64,000 bases of DNA from Strix aluco. Lineage: Eukaryota; Chordata; Aves; Strigiformes; Strigidae. Every line of letters begins with the position of its first letter. Position 1 is the first letter of the stretch. The stretch lies in contig NC_133948.1 in NCBI RefSeq assembly GCF_031877795.1, positions 14,834,948 to 14,898,947 on the forward strand. The letters run 5' to 3'. Both the position numbers and the translations under genes were made by a program. Of this stretch, positions 25,276-42,600 are shown piece after piece. The notes beneath the pieces are model-generated. The model worked only from the letters and a program-made list of their open reading frames with translations, did not search any database and was not told where the DNA came from.

Positions 25276-27164
25276 CTGGAAGGGACACAACACGGCAGAG
25301 TCAGCACTGGGCACTTTGCCCCACAGCACCGTGGGGTTTTGCAGGGCAGCTCATTGCAAAAAGCCTTCCCGAATGGGTTTGCCATGGGGCTGCTCCCAAA
25401 TGCAGCAGCACCGTGGGAAGCCGTGCACGTCTGCACCTCCCCACCAGCCCAGTTTAGGTCTTCCTAGTGCAGGCAGCTCTCAGGTTTAGTATCATCTAGA
25501 GGGGAAAGGGCTTGCTGGGTACCACACACCTCACCCCATCCCTGCGTGTCCAGGCTCTGCCAGCAGCAGGACCCACCAGGGGTTTTGTCCCCCATCCCCT
25601 CCGTGCAGGGACGGCAGAGCCCCCGGGTACCACAGCCGGCTCATCCCTGCGCACAGCTGGAACTCCTGGGCGAGCAGGGACCCTGCAGGGAAGCCACGAC
25701 CTAACACGGGAACAGTGGCCAGAGCCGAGTCCCTAAGGAAGGAGGCAGCTCAGATGGAAAGCGAGTGCCGAGCTGAAGCATCCTCCCTCCCCTCACGCTT
25801 AGCAAAAGAGGGGGCTGGTAATTAAGGGGAAGCTGCCGAATAGCCACAGCCCATGGCAGGCAGAGCATGGCTTGGTGATTACAAAAACCTTCCCAAACCC
25901 AAGTGAGCAATTACACAGCCTGCTGCTTTGGGGTTCATCAACCTTCAGCTTTCCTTGCCCAGCTGCCAGAGCCACCCTGGTGCTTGCTTGGAGCACGGAT
26001 TGGTAATTAACTTCCCTCCTGATTAACAGCTTATGTTCCGGGTGATTTGGGGGCCATCTGACCACCTCCTTTGTGCTGTTTCTGGGAGCGGCTCATCAGC
26101 CCCGAAAACATGGGGATGGGAGGTGGCACAGGGGACACTCCAGCAGCTTTCACTGCACCTGTAACCTTGGGGCCACCTGCACTTGCCACACAGATAAGGA
26201 AGCAAGGGGGTTTGTTATCAGATGCAGGAGGAGAAACCAGCATCTCTCACCCTTGGTGGAGTCCAAGATGGGTGCTTGAAGCAGTCCGAAGTGCCTTCAC
26301 CTCGTTCCCTTAGTTCATCTTTCCCTCCTGCCCCATCCCAGTTTCCAGCCTCCAGTCTGGGGATGCACGCTGGGAGAAGGAAAAATCTCCCCCATGCATG
26401 CAACCTCCGCATGGCTTTTGGTCCTATTTGTCATAATATGACAAATTCAAGGGAAGAAAATGAGTTTCTAAGTGATTCTTCTGCATTTTTCCTGCTGTTA
26501 CCAACAGGCCAGATCCTGAAACCCTGACTGGGGACCCATTTATGCAGAATTTGCTAAAGCAGGGAGATGTGACTAATCCAAAGCAATGAAATGGAGCAGG
26601 ACTTGGCCACGGGCTGTCTGTGGGAGAAGAAGAGACCTTCCCTTCTCCCACCGCTGGAAGCTGCAACACTTGACACAGGCTGCAGGTCTGGGGAGGGACC
26701 CCGGGCAAGGCATCCGCCCCATCAATTAATCTGGGCAAAAGAAGGAAAAACTGCCTTCCCCAGGAGGAAAAACTACTCTGAGTGTGGTGCACAGGCAGGC
26801 ACAGGAGCCCTGGCTAATGTCCCCAAAGGAGATGTCCCCAAGGTCCTGGTACCAGCCTGCCCCTGGACCTACCCTGCTTCTTCCTCCCGGCACTGGTGGA
26901 ACACATCGCCAGGCTCCTCCTGATCATCTCCAACTATTTTAACAGGCTTTTTCACCCCAGCAAGGCCAGCCAGTGCTGCAGTGACAACTGGCGCGGGCAC
27001 AGCACTCTGTGACCATACTTCTTACCCACCCTTGCCCACCCACAGCTTGTCCCTGTGCTCCCCCAGTGCCAATACCAGCTGTTAACAGTGAGAGCTGGGT
27101 CTCAAGGAGTGCAGACAGAGCTGTCTGTTGGCACAGGGAGGGACACGCAGGGGCAGGGACTTAC
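25276..27164 (-). other. KSR2 intron (last intron)
   Basis: 1889 bases between window exons 11 and 12, donor gtaagt, acceptor ccttccag. Nothing else recognised. Confidence 0.6.
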
Positions 27165-27298
27165 TCTGCCGACTTCCAGAAGTGCCCAGGGTGGGAAAGG
27201 CGACGGTTGCGCTTTGGCAGTTTCTCCAGCATGTCCATGAGCTTGGTGAAGGTGGGTCTCTCCTCTTGCTCGTAGGCCCAACAGAAGAGGAGTATATC
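27165..27298 (-). CDS. KSR2: KSR2 exon (window exon 11): end of the kinase domain
   Basis: 134 bases to the proposed donor: 44 codons [19 protein letters not shown] through HPGHFWKSA, plus GA of a Glu codon. The invariant kinase Arg of subdomain XI is in ERPTF. The reading frame also meets a stop at once if unspliced (GAG TAA), so the mRNA ends in KSAE* without splicing. The site GA|gtaagt is a near-perfect donor, and the paralogue KSR1 is spliced at the same place (KSA/D), so I place the exon end at 27165 and splice to 25275. Confidence 0.93.
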
Positions 27299-27382
27299 CT
27301 GTAGCCACACAGGGTGAGTGTGTGAGCAAAGCAAGGCAGTCCCTCTCCTACCACAACCCCCACACCCAACATCCACCCTGCG

Positions 27383-27505
27383 AGGACCCCATCTCCATCA
27401 CTGCACCCTGGTGAAGAGCTGGAGTGGAGGGGATGTGTCCATCCCATGAGGACCCCATCTCCACCACATCCTTGCGAAGGGCTGGGGCAGAGGGGACGTG
27501 CAAGC
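27383..27505. repeat. Two-copy tandem repeat, period 66, in the 406-base KSR2 intron
   Basis: AGGACCCCATCTCCAYCAC occurs at 27383 and again at 27449, followed in both by AAGRGCTGG and GAGGGGAYGTG. Makes up about 30% of the intron between window exons 10 and 11. Confidence 0.8.
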
Positions 27506-27704
27506 TGAGCTGATACTTGTGGCACAGCAGCAGGACCAAGCCACTGGCTGGGGAGGGAGGGACCCTTGCTTTTTTGCTGGCAGATCCTGGGCAGCACAGA
27601 GTGTATCTCAAAGGGACTCTCCGCCCAGGGCGGGTGCCAGTGGGGCACATTCCCTCTCCATGCACACACACACGGGGCTCCAGCACCTGCCCCACACCAC
27701 CTAC

Positions 27705-27834
27705 CGAGATCTCCTTGCCCATCCCAATCTGGCTGAGGTTGGGCTTCATCCCTCTTCCCACCTGCCAGATTATTGCCTCCGCTGGCTGCGTCTTGAAGGG
27801 CCATTCCCGTGCATGCAGCTCGTACCAGATCGTG
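27705..27834 (-). CDS. KSR2: KSR2 exon (window exon 10): C-lobe helices F-G
   Basis: 130 bases: one base completing Gly, then 43 codons [20 protein letters not shown] through MGKEIS, ending in phase 0. The acceptor is tcccaacag|CACG and the donor TCG|gtaggt. It encodes the kinase C-lobe around helices F and G, including the [14 protein letters not shown] segment. The segment [13 protein letters not shown] carries Arg where I remember Thr in mammalian KSR2 (GTGMKP). Confidence 0.96.
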
Positions 27835-30397
27835 CTGTTGGGAGACAGTGGGGATTAGAGCTGGGAGGAGCTGGGAGGCATCCTGAGGCAGAACACGTCT
27901 GGCCATTGCACCCACATCCAAAATCACCAACATCCAGGAGATGTTTCATCCCAGCTACGACACCAGAGGTGGTCAGCATTCATTACAGAGATATCACTGC
28001 TCCCATTTTCCAGATGGGGAAAGTGAGGCTGTTGACTTGACCAGGAGCAAGCCACCAGCCTGCCACGGTCCCCAGTTTACACCAGGGAAGAGCCTGGCCT
28101 GTGGGCAGAAGGATGGAGGCTGATGGGAAGCAGGGGCAGAGGCATGGGCAGAGGCATAGGCAGAGCCACCAGCCAGCCTGTTACATCAAGTGGGAATCTC
28201 CCGCCGGGCTGCAATAGCGCTTCGCCCCGCTGCCCACGGAGCAGCTTAATAGATGATGTGAGGGGTAAATACATAGTCCAGCTGCTAGGCTGGCATTTCT
28301 AACTCTGCCACCTGCTCCAGCTGTGTCGGGCAGTGAGCACCAGGGAAGGACGAACCCAAGCATTCGCTTTCGCTCTGACTTTTCCCTTTTTCTTCTGCAA
28401 AAAGCACTCCAAGCCACAAAAAGCTGTCCAAGCCATGGCATAAACTATCCTCCGTGCCCTCACCAGGTGATGGCACACGTGAACCCCCGGCCATCTGCCA
28501 CTGCACCACTCTTATCGCTAAGCCAAGCCCTCCTTTCCATGAGGACTCCCATATCCAAGGGAATATCCCAAAACAAGGGCATCTCCTACTGAGCTGGCGG
28601 CTGCCCCCACGGTCCTCCGCCCCCGCTACCACCTGGGAGTTTTGCATCCTCATTTTCTGGCACCCAGAGGCTGGATGATCCCCGACTCCTGCAGTGCTGG
28701 TCCCGATTTCCAAGACAAATTCCCTGGAGCTGCTTTTCCCTTCAAGGGATGCCATCACGGCCGGTTAAAGCAGCAAGAATCAGGGTTAAAATGGCATCAG
28801 GGTGGAAAACTCTGCTGGAGGAGGTCTGATAAATGAAAGATCGCTCTTGGATAGGGGGGCTCCCTGATTTTGGAAATCAGCTCTCCTGATTTTGGAAAAA
28901 TATGCACCATTTGGCTGTAAATCTCCAAAAATTTGAATAATGTGAGACACTTGTAGGTGCTGCAGGCACAGAGGAATTGGGGGGCTGGAGAGGGGCAGGT
29001 CCCAGCAGCACAGGATGAGATGCTCAGAGAGGAATGGGGATTTTGAAGGTGCCTGAACCCATCCAATGCAGTTAAATTGAAGTTTCTAGTTGGGAGTTTG
29101 GAGCTTAATTTTTCACCTTCCCACTTTCAGATGCATCCAAAATATTTGGGCTGCACTTCCTGAGGTATGGATGGTGCTGTGGAGAGCAGTCTGCTGTTCC
29201 ATCTCCCTTTGCACAAGAAGACCATGCATCTAATTAATTACTGCCATGATCTCTCAGGCTTTGGCGAGTACATGCCACCAGCCTCAGTCCCCCACTCTGC
29301 ACCACCCTCTCACACACTTTAATTTGACATTTCTGTCTTCTTTAAATGATCTTTTCCTCTTTTTGTCGCTGATCCCCAAATCCCTAGAGGGAAGCGGTGA
29401 TGGCAATAACCCTCCAGATCATCTGTGAGCCTCCCAGGCTCAGAGGAGGGCGGCAGAAACAAGAAGGAGGAAAAATGTGGGAAAATCTTTTAATCTTTTA
29501 AGGAAACTCATGCTTTACATAAGGGCAGAGCTCACACTCAAAACAAAAAGAAAAAACTAAGTCTAAGTAACCAACTCACATTTAGTTCAATACAGTCCCT
29601 TAATTACTTCTTTATTTTTGTGTTAAAGTTATACCTCGGGGAGGGGAAAAAAAAAAGCCAGACCCTTTCAGCTGTAATTACTGTGGTTTTGATGGAAATA
29701 TCGCCTCCGATAACAGCCCCACGCGCACTAATCCCCTCAGCCTTTAAGGTATCCATGAGAAAATTAATCCGCTGGGTAAAACCCCCAGCCCTACATCCGC
29801 CTCCAGAAAGGTTTTATCAGGGCATGACTGGGCTCCTGCCATAAGGGACGCTCTTTCAGATAAACGGCAGGAGCGATGAGCTGAGTTCACTGAAGAAGAC
29901 TCAATTCTCCTCTTCTTGGCCTTTTGGCATCGCTCCCCCCGGCAGCCCCGGCTCGCAGTAGCAACCATTGCCACCAGGCCCTCTGCAGCTGGCTGGTGGG
30001 GGGAATCAGGGTGTCTGGGGCCTCCCAGACCTGTGTCCCCAACCCTCTGAAGCCCCGGCCAACATCTGGAGCACCTTCTCATTGGTACCCGCCCCAGTAG
30101 GATGCAGGGGAGCGATCACATGAGGCTGGCATCCCCAGGATGCTCCGGGTCCCACTGCCTGGAGCCACCCCGGTCCACAGCCGAAACAGGAGGATTTTGT
30201 GATTTTGGTGGGGGGTTAACTCAAAATTTCTTGAAGCGTGAAAGTGCTCCGAGCCTCGCAATGGGGATTCCTGCAGGCCATGTCCCCGTGGTGTTGTGGC
30301 AAGTGGTGTCCCCATCCCCTCCTGGCTGCTCATGGCAGCTCACACCTGACACAACTGGGCCAGTTCTCTGCAGTCTGCCCACTCAGCGGGGACTCAC
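27835..30397 (-). other. KSR2 intron
   Basis: 2563 bases between window exons 9 and 10. An AT-rich stretch at about 29220-29780 stands out by composition; no other element seen. Confidence 0.85.
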
Positions 30398-30529
30398 CCC
30401 AGTGCAAAGACATCTGAGTGCTTAGAGAAGGGCAGCTTGTCCTCCTCCGTGTCCGGCGAGAGCTGGCGGATGATCTCAGGAGCGAGGTGGCACAACCAGC
30501 CATTCTGGATCCGCAGCTTGTTCTCTCGC
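30398..30529 (-). CDS. KSR2: KSR2 exon (window exon 9): activation segment and APE
   Basis: 132 bases: one base completing Arg, 43 codons RENKLRIQNGWLCHLAPE through DVFAL, and two bases of a Gly codon. LAPEIIRQ is the APE motif closing the activation segment; this face contacts MEK in the known KSR2-MEK1 complex. SPDTEEDKLPFSKHSDVFALG leads into helix alpha-F with its invariant Asp. The acceptor is ttttggcag|GCGAG and the donor GG|gtgagt. The exon is 132 bases but begins and ends in phase 2, so it is symmetric; its loss would remove the APE segment in frame. Confidence 0.96.
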
Positions 30530-35316
<4,787 letters not shown>

Positions 35317-35715
35317 CTAGGATGGAAGAGAGAGAAAAATACCCCAAAACTGAAAAAGCAGCACAGACAGACAGGATAACACCAGAGCAGGGGCAGCCCC
35401 ACAATTACCGAGCCAGGGTGAGCCGGGCTGCGAGTGTCCCTGTGCTGCAGGGGCACATCCACACTGCTGAGCTATAGGTGGGCCACAGCCAGAGGCTGCA
35501 GGTCCCTAAAGGTCCCTTCAGAAAGGGCAGGTATCCAGGGGGTTCCCTGGCTTGGGACAGGCATCGGGTGGTGCTCACAGAAGGTGATGGGATGGTGGTG
35601 TGGGCATCTCGGCTGCAACAACACCCACTCATCTTCCTGATTAATTGGTTATGCAAGAAAAATTAGCAGCAAACCAAACTGGCAGCCGTTTTCCTGAAAT
35701 CCTCTGCTGAGAAAT

Positions 35716-35732
35716 TGATGATGATGATGATG
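35716..35732. repeat. (GAT)n microsatellite
   Basis: Five or more GAT units, intronic. Confidence 0.85.
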
Positions 35733-35984
35733 TTTTCGCCTTCGTTCTCTTTTGGGGCTGGGAGCAGAAGGGTAATAAGTCAAAGCTCTCCATCACCGCT
35801 ATCACATGCCCTGGCTGAGCCATTAATGCTTCCTATGTGCACACCGACACCATTAGCCTGGAAACAAGCGCCTCGCAGGAGTCCTGCCTTAATTCTTTTC
35901 CCCTAGGAAAAGCTACTTGGTGGTTAATTAAAATTATTGCTAATGATGCAAAAAAAGGCCATGGGTGGGAAATCCAAACTCCCC

Positions 35985-36600
35985 TGCACTGGGCTTGTTT
36001 AGCATCGGCAAATCAAGCAGACTGCCGACAGCTCCATGTGGCGGACGTTCAGCTCAACAGGATAACCAGCTCTGGGAATGGGAGGGTGATAAAAGCCATT
36101 TATCCTGACTTCAGCAGGGCTTTTCATGCTGTCTCACTTTTCATTCTCATAAGCAGACTAGGGAAAACTTGGTCTAGAGGAAGCTACTGAAGGATAAATG
36201 CCAAATGGGCCAGCAAACTGTTGTTTAAGAGCAAATATCAGTTGTCTATCACTGACATGGGGGGATTTATTAACTGGATTTCCACGGGGACCATCCTCGG
36301 TCTGATCTTTTCACATATTGTCATTAACCATGCAGGCAGTGAAACAAGAATATATTTCTAAGTTTTCAGCCAATGGGGAGCTGGGAAGCACAATACAAAT
36401 TCAGAAACGATCCGGAAAAATTGGGCAAGCAGCCTGAAAAACCCACAAATCCTCAAATGCAAATGGCCAAGATGCGGGAAAAAGCCTGAAGGTACCAAGG
36501 ACTCACCAGGAGCACAGACCCGCAGGGCTCTGCTCCAGCAGCAGGAAAGGCTGGGGGCAGCCAGGGACAACATGCTGCTAGGGGACAGCAAACACCCTAA
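35985..36600 (+). mobile_element. Ancient CR1/L3-like reverse-transcriptase relic
   Basis: A plus-strand frame reads VIKAIYPDFSRAFHAVS, matching the RT block usually written AIYLDFSKAFDTVSH, and further on STGTILGLIFSHIVIN matches the GSVLGPILFLIFIND block. Between them the frame is broken. It lies in the KSR2 intron between window exons 7 and 8, in antisense to the gene. Divergence is high; family assignment within the CR1/L3 group is uncertain. Confidence 0.65.
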
Positions 36601-38667
36601 CTCATCAAGTTGTGGGGGTTTAACTGCACCCTTTGGCAGTCAAATCCTGAAGAGCCTCTGCTAAGGGATGCTGGATGAAGGAAAGGATTTGGGGCTACGG
36701 CTGGCCCCAAGGTGCCACAGCCGCAGCTGGATGCCGGGACCACTCCAGGCACTGGGATTAATTAGGGATCTCTGGGTCCCAGCACATGAAATAATGATGA
36801 GGTTTAAAAATCTGCTTTAAAATGCCAACTGTCACCTTCACAAGTGCCAGGGTTGTGCAAGGAACAGCATTTCAATGCCGTGAAGCTGTTCCTCCTGAAA
36901 AGTACAGTGAAGTGCCCCAAAGAATCCATAGGACAGGATGAGACCCAGTGCCATGGGGATGCTTTGCAGCCCCCTCCCATTGGCCAGGGTTGACAGGAGC
37001 TCAGAGCAGGCAGCAGGGACTTTGCACCCATGGTCACACAGCATGGGCGGGAGCGCATCTCCCATGCAACCATCAAACACAGCCAAGCCTTTGCTGGATG
37101 TATTTCTCAAGGAGCTCTCGGCAAACCCAAATCCCTCGCCTTGCTCCGTGGGGTATCACACAGATCCCACTGCAAATTCCAGCCCCACCGCCTTCACCCT
37201 CGGGATGATCTGTGAGAAAACACTCTCAGCCCAGTAATGCCTTAATTTGCTCGGCTGCCCGGCATGCGTGAAAAGCCAGCTCCCTCTGCCGGCTTTGCTT
37301 CTTAAATAAATTAACTTTTGCCTCTGGAGGATCACGGCATAACGAGAACCCTGGCACCCGTTAATCCAATAAGCTTAACGGCTCTCCTATCGCATACGGG
37401 GACTCAAAGAATAAAGTCAAACCACTGCCCTGGCCAGGTAGCAGAGCAGAAACCTCCACCATGGTCCTGCCTCCAGCTCCTCTGAGCAATGCTGCCCCAA
37501 GCCCCACCAAAGCAATATGTTGGGGTTTTCCTTAGCTTCTGCACACCAGCCACCTTCAAGTCCACCAAAACATCCTTAACATCTGCTGGTGGTTGACATG
37601 GAGAGGTGGGAGGGGAGAGAAACTGCTCCTCCTGGTGCACACCAGCAATGGCCCATGTGTCCTGGCAACTGCACCAGGGCAGCTGTGACGGGGTGTGATG
37701 GACCTCTCCTGCGAGCAGGAGCTGCAGTCTTAAAATCCCTCTGGAGCACTGGGAGAGCCTGGGATCAGCACCCATGCCACACAGCTTTGCCTTTGGACCT
37801 CTGCTAATTCCGACAGGGACCTGGGGCAGACCCAAAGCTCCTCTGCCCTGCAGCGGGTTGCAGCAGGAGCACCCAACCCTGTACTCCCAAGGAGGAGAGG
37901 GGATGCAGGGAAGCTGGCTTGCTGCTGGGGCTACAGCCAGGTCTACGTGCAGTTGTGCTGATTTGTTTCAGCAGATCTCACGGGTTACGTTCTTCATGGT
38001 GATGCTTTCATCTCACAGATCCAGTGATGCTTCCCCAGTGCTGGCGACGCCTCGCAACACCATGAAGTTTGAGGTTTCCAACCTGTTCCTAACGCACATG
38101 CAGCTGCAGAAGACAGCAGTCGCTTAGACTAGTCCTCAAAAACTCAACCCACACGAAGCAATGCAGCCGCACAGAGAAAGGGGCTGAACCCAGCCATTAC
38201 CGCCCGCTGTGAACATCTGTGAACCCTGAGCACAAGCGCAGTGGTAGTCAAGGAAAAAAAAATATAAGGCAAACCTATGGGATTCCTCAGACACTTGCTC
38301 AGTGGGAAAAAAACATCTTTAAAAAGTGGAAAATACAGATCGAAAATAGAAATGAAGCAAAGGTCTCAGACACCCCGAATTCAGCCATAGCTTTGCTGCT
38401 CCAAGACACCCCTTGCAACACTGGCTCAGCAAAGCAGTTAAGCCTACGCTCAACCATCAGCTCCTGGCTGGACCCCAGAGATTTTGGGGGACTTTAAGAA
38501 ATTTACTTTAAAAACAGCATGTGCTTTGCTAAATCTGGGTGTAAATAAACACGAAATAGGCAATATAATAAGAGATAGCATAAGAACAAGCAGGGTAATG
38601 GCACTGTTCTATTTTATAACATGGATTTGAATACTTAAGGGGATTTAAGATCTGCCAGAAAAACTAC

Positions 38668-38683
38668 TTTTTTTTTTTTTTTT
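38668..38683. repeat. T16 homopolymer
   Basis: Intronic T run between window exons 7 and 8. Confidence 0.9.
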
Positions 38684-39532
38684 CCATAGAAATATGCTAA
38701 AAGTGAGCTCAGCCCAGATAATTTGGTCTTGCTGTGGGCCAGAGGTGTTGGCTGACCTTCAGCAGGGCACAGGGTCAGTGCTGTGGCTCCCATGGTAGGA
38801 CATGTCCCAAACACTTTTGGTATAATTTGGTGTTAAATATGCTTAGAATCACAGTACAACCCTACTCTGGCAGACGGCTCAACACCTCTTGGGAAAACAA
38901 GCCGTTGCAAACACTCGATGGGAAGCTTTGATGGCTCAGGACCCAACTTCCCAGCCACTTGACCCTGCCACGTGAGGATCCTCCCCAGCATCTATTTATA
39001 CGGTCACGTCTGAAGTGTCAAAGATGCACTTTTGAGTCATCTCTGTGAAAGGAAAAGCTTTTTTAGCTCTGAAAAATGTACGCGTGCTCTGCCTTGTGGC
39101 ACAAACATCCCCCTGCCACAAGCACCACAGCACTGACTCCTCTGGGCACCTTGGCTGCAGGGATGCTTTCACTACAGACACGTAGAAACCTCAGACCAAC
39201 AGCAGATTATTATTCTTTTCCAAGAGGAGAGGAATATCCAACCACCAACTCACTCGCAGCAGCAAAGCTGGACTTAAACACCTGCACTTCCAAGGGGGAA
39301 GAGGAGCTGCAGCCAGGATGAGCCCCAAGCTCACCACTGCATGGCAAAGCCTTGGTGCCACCCCAGTTCAGCTCAACATGGGTGAGGGAGGTCTAAGAGT
39401 CCTGGATTTTAAAGCCAAGAGGTGCTGTCCTGCCCAGCCTTCTTCACTCCTGCTCCTCAGAGCAACTCGGCTGGGCTCTCGGCTGGATCTGGACCCCCAT
39501 CGATGCCAAGCTGCCCCCGCACCATACCATAC

Positions 39533-39629
39533 CTTCACAATTTCTTGTGCTATCTGCCTTGTCTTGTTGACATCCAGGACGATTTTGGCATCTCTCACCA
39601 CTGAGTAGAGAGTCCGTCCTTTACACAGG
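39533..39629 (-). CDS. KSR2: KSR2 exon (window exon 7): hinge to alpha-E region
   Basis: 97 bases: one base completing Ser, then 32 codons [32 protein letters not shown], ending in phase 0. The acceptor is ttctttcag|CCTG and the donor AAG|gtatgg; gtatgg is directly repeated, giving a second GT five bases on. [10 protein letters not shown] follows the hinge, and [11 protein letters not shown] is helix alpha-E. KSR1 has [21 protein letters not shown] here, so the residues favour KSR2. The intron before this exon, 13.9 kb, is the longest in the window. Confidence 0.96.
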
Positions 39630-42600
39630 CTGAAAGAACAGGAAAAGGGAGAAGAGAAAAACATGGTTTATAAACCCCCGCCAAGAAACATCCCCAAATC
39701 ATAAAGGCAGCGGCTGTGGCAGGAACTATAAATAACTGCAAGAGCTTTGGCTACATCTCAAGGCAGATTGGAGATTCAGCAGGGAAACTGGGGGGGGGGT
39801 CTCCCCAGTTTGGCACTGGGAGAGAGCTTGTGCTGCTTCCCGGTGTGTGCTCGTACCATCACCATGGTGCCGAGCCCCGTAAGGGGTAACCCGGGCTGTT
39901 TCCTGGCTCTTCCCCACGTCCCAGCCACAAGCAAACCACCTGGTCCTCTTGCTTCAGACTTTTTGTGCAAAACTGGCCGCGGCTCCCCGCCTCTTCCCTC
40001 GGAGGATACAATACTCACAGATGTAATATGAGTCAAAAGAGGAAAGACAGGGAGGGAAAAAAAAAACCCAATGCACTGTACAATGTCCTCCAATTTTCCT
40101 TCTCGTACCAATTACAGTAAAATCTATTTACAGAGCCTTAATTACCAAAGGCAGCTGGAGGGGGAGGGGGGGGATATAAACCAATTAAAAATATATTGAC
40201 ATTTGAATATCATAATGGAGTACGTGGGTGGATGCTGCCTCGACTCCCGCCCACAAAAAAGGGCTTTTTTGCTTTTCTATATCCACCCACGCTCATTACA
40301 GACAACTTTAGAAAGATGAGACTGGATACCTGTGCCTGGGAAATAAAGCGCCCGACACATCTCGTTAAAGAGGCTTCGGTGGCCACAGATGTTAATTTGA
40401 TACTGTTCTAGTTAACAAATAAAAAGTTACAGGTTTTAATTCCTCTGCTTTCCCCCTGCTGCATCCTTGCTTGTCTCCACCACTTTCCCCCTTTCCCGTC
40501 TCCTCCAGCCCCAGGGATGCCAGCATGGACTAGTCCGGATTTGTCCCCTGGGAGATGAGGGGTTTTGACCTTTTTCAATGGAAATAACCAGCCCAAGCTG
40601 TCTCGTTGCAAGCGCTGGGAAGCATCACACCAAGCTGCCCTGGGTTTCCCTGGGTACCATGTTGCTCAGATGGGGAGAGGGGACAGCTCAGACTCCTGGC
40701 TTGGGCGAGGAAGAAGAGGCACGCCAAGGTCAGTGGTGCTCAGCACAACCCTGTGGAGAGGTGAGCAGCCCAGTCCCACAACGACTTCCCCTGGGTGGCA
40801 AATCTGGAGAAATTGGGAATGCAACATCATGGTAAATCCCCGCTTTTATTTTTCACCCCGCGGCTGGCTCACAGCAGTATGATGAGGCAAAACCCCCAGG
40901 AGGCTGCACCGTGTTTTCCCTGGGGACACTGAAAATGGCAACAGCAGTCCCCCCAAACCACAGTGAGGTTGCCATTCCCCCATCATTACTGCATGGCCAA
41001 GGCCATCACCTGGATGCAAATAAGGTCCCTGTGAGCAGTTAGCCCCCAAGAGCAGAGATGTTGGAGGCTCGCCTCCAGAAAGTTGGGGAAAGCTGAGCTC
41101 TCTGCAGCTCTTTGGGGGATCAAACTAATTGGGATTGGGATAGCGCTTGTTGGGGTTAATCCTTGCTTGCTTCTTCAGAAGCTCATGGATGCATAGGACC
41201 CTTCTGCTCCTAAGCCAAAAGCTCCATGTCCCTCCCTGGGCAGAGAGCACAATATTCAGGCCAGGCAGCAAAGCAGGAATGGGACCAGTCCCATATCTCA
41301 TGGGTTTTGGAAAGACAACAGCATCCTTCGAAGTACTTTGTCATGTTGGAAATAGCCTTACCAGGCGTGAGCTGCAGTGGGGATTTTAGGGCATCTTCAT
41401 ACCCGTGCAACTGCCTCCTTGGTAATGGTTTCCCATGCTCAGGTGTCTCAGCATGTCCCTGAGCACACCAGCTGGACTGCAAACCCGAGGCACCCGCATT
41501 TACAAACTCAATCTCCTTCTAACTAAACCAGCTGCTTCATATCTTCTGCAATAGTTTGGCTGCAGTCAAATATGAATTTGTCAGAAGATTAGGATCCAAG
41601 CACTCAAACTCCTACTTGGAAATAAGTGATAAAGAAAACCCTTGGGTTTCTGCAACTGGAATTAAAGGGTGCAAAATAATGACAGACATGAAGTCTTTTT
41701 CCACCACCTTTACAGTATGAAGTTTTTTTGCATTAATTTGCTAAATAACCCTGTAAAGCTTTAAGCTCTGCAGTGCAACAGGCTTTCTGCTGCCTCCCAT
41801 GACCTGCCTGTGCACGAAGGAGTTCCCCCAGCCCTCCCTGCTCCCCAGCAAACACTTGTTTTCCCCCAGAGAAAACCATTCCAGAAAGTTGCTTGTGGTC
41901 TGCATTAGTCATGAATTGACATTGCAAATGCAATGAACAGATTAGTGCTTGAACAGGGTTTGATTTCAGCCCTAAAGTGAGTTAAGATCAGCTGGTTTCC
42001 TGGAAAAGGGTTGTTTAGAGAAAATCCTCAAATTTCTGCCTATCTGAACTTCAGAGATAACCCTGGGAGCAGAGCCTGCAGCCCTTTTCAGATGAGATTC
42101 CCATCTCTCCACTTCATTTACAGAGGGACCGCATTAAAGGAGGCAGCGAATGCTCCTGGCACGAGCCCCGGCACAAGAGGAGCAGCCACCACTCAGACCT
42201 GGTGTGGTGGCATCAGCACAGGGTGAAGCACCACAGGCTTGGGATGTGCCACCACCACTCCTCAGACCTTGGTAGAGCCATCGAGGCAGCCCAGGTGCCT
42301 CTCTCCTCCTCTCGATGAATAACTTCTCCGAATGAATTCAACTAGCAACCGCTGCACCGGTATTTGTTAGAGTTTTCTTGCTGGATAAGGAACTGCCAAT
42401 GCAGAGATAAAGCCCGGTTGATACCTATTATGCAGCACCTGAGCCCATTCAGCCACCACCTGCAGAACCTTTTCATGGCAGAGCTCAACAATTTCGCTTC
42501 TTCTCGTTCCTCGTCTGCCGTCAATCGTTCCCCATTCGGGCAGGAGCGGCAGGCACAAAGCGCGGCTCCCGGGGCACGCACATCATCTTCTGCCTTTCCA

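Larger units (their letters stand above)
35317..39532 (-). other. KSR2 intron
   Basis: 4216 bases between window exons 7 and 8, with the old reverse-transcriptase relic, a GAT microsatellite, a T16 run and an AT-rich unique block near 37210-37400. Confidence 0.85.

Noticed and set aside
1..27000. NOS1 or another neighbour's coding exon
   Set aside because: Searched by eye for recognisable protein segments; none found. Synteny alone is not evidence.
27082..27933. 283-codon minus-strand open frame
   Set aside because: It runs across two true KSR2 exons and their intron in a different frame; the KSR2 frame is the one matching a known protein.
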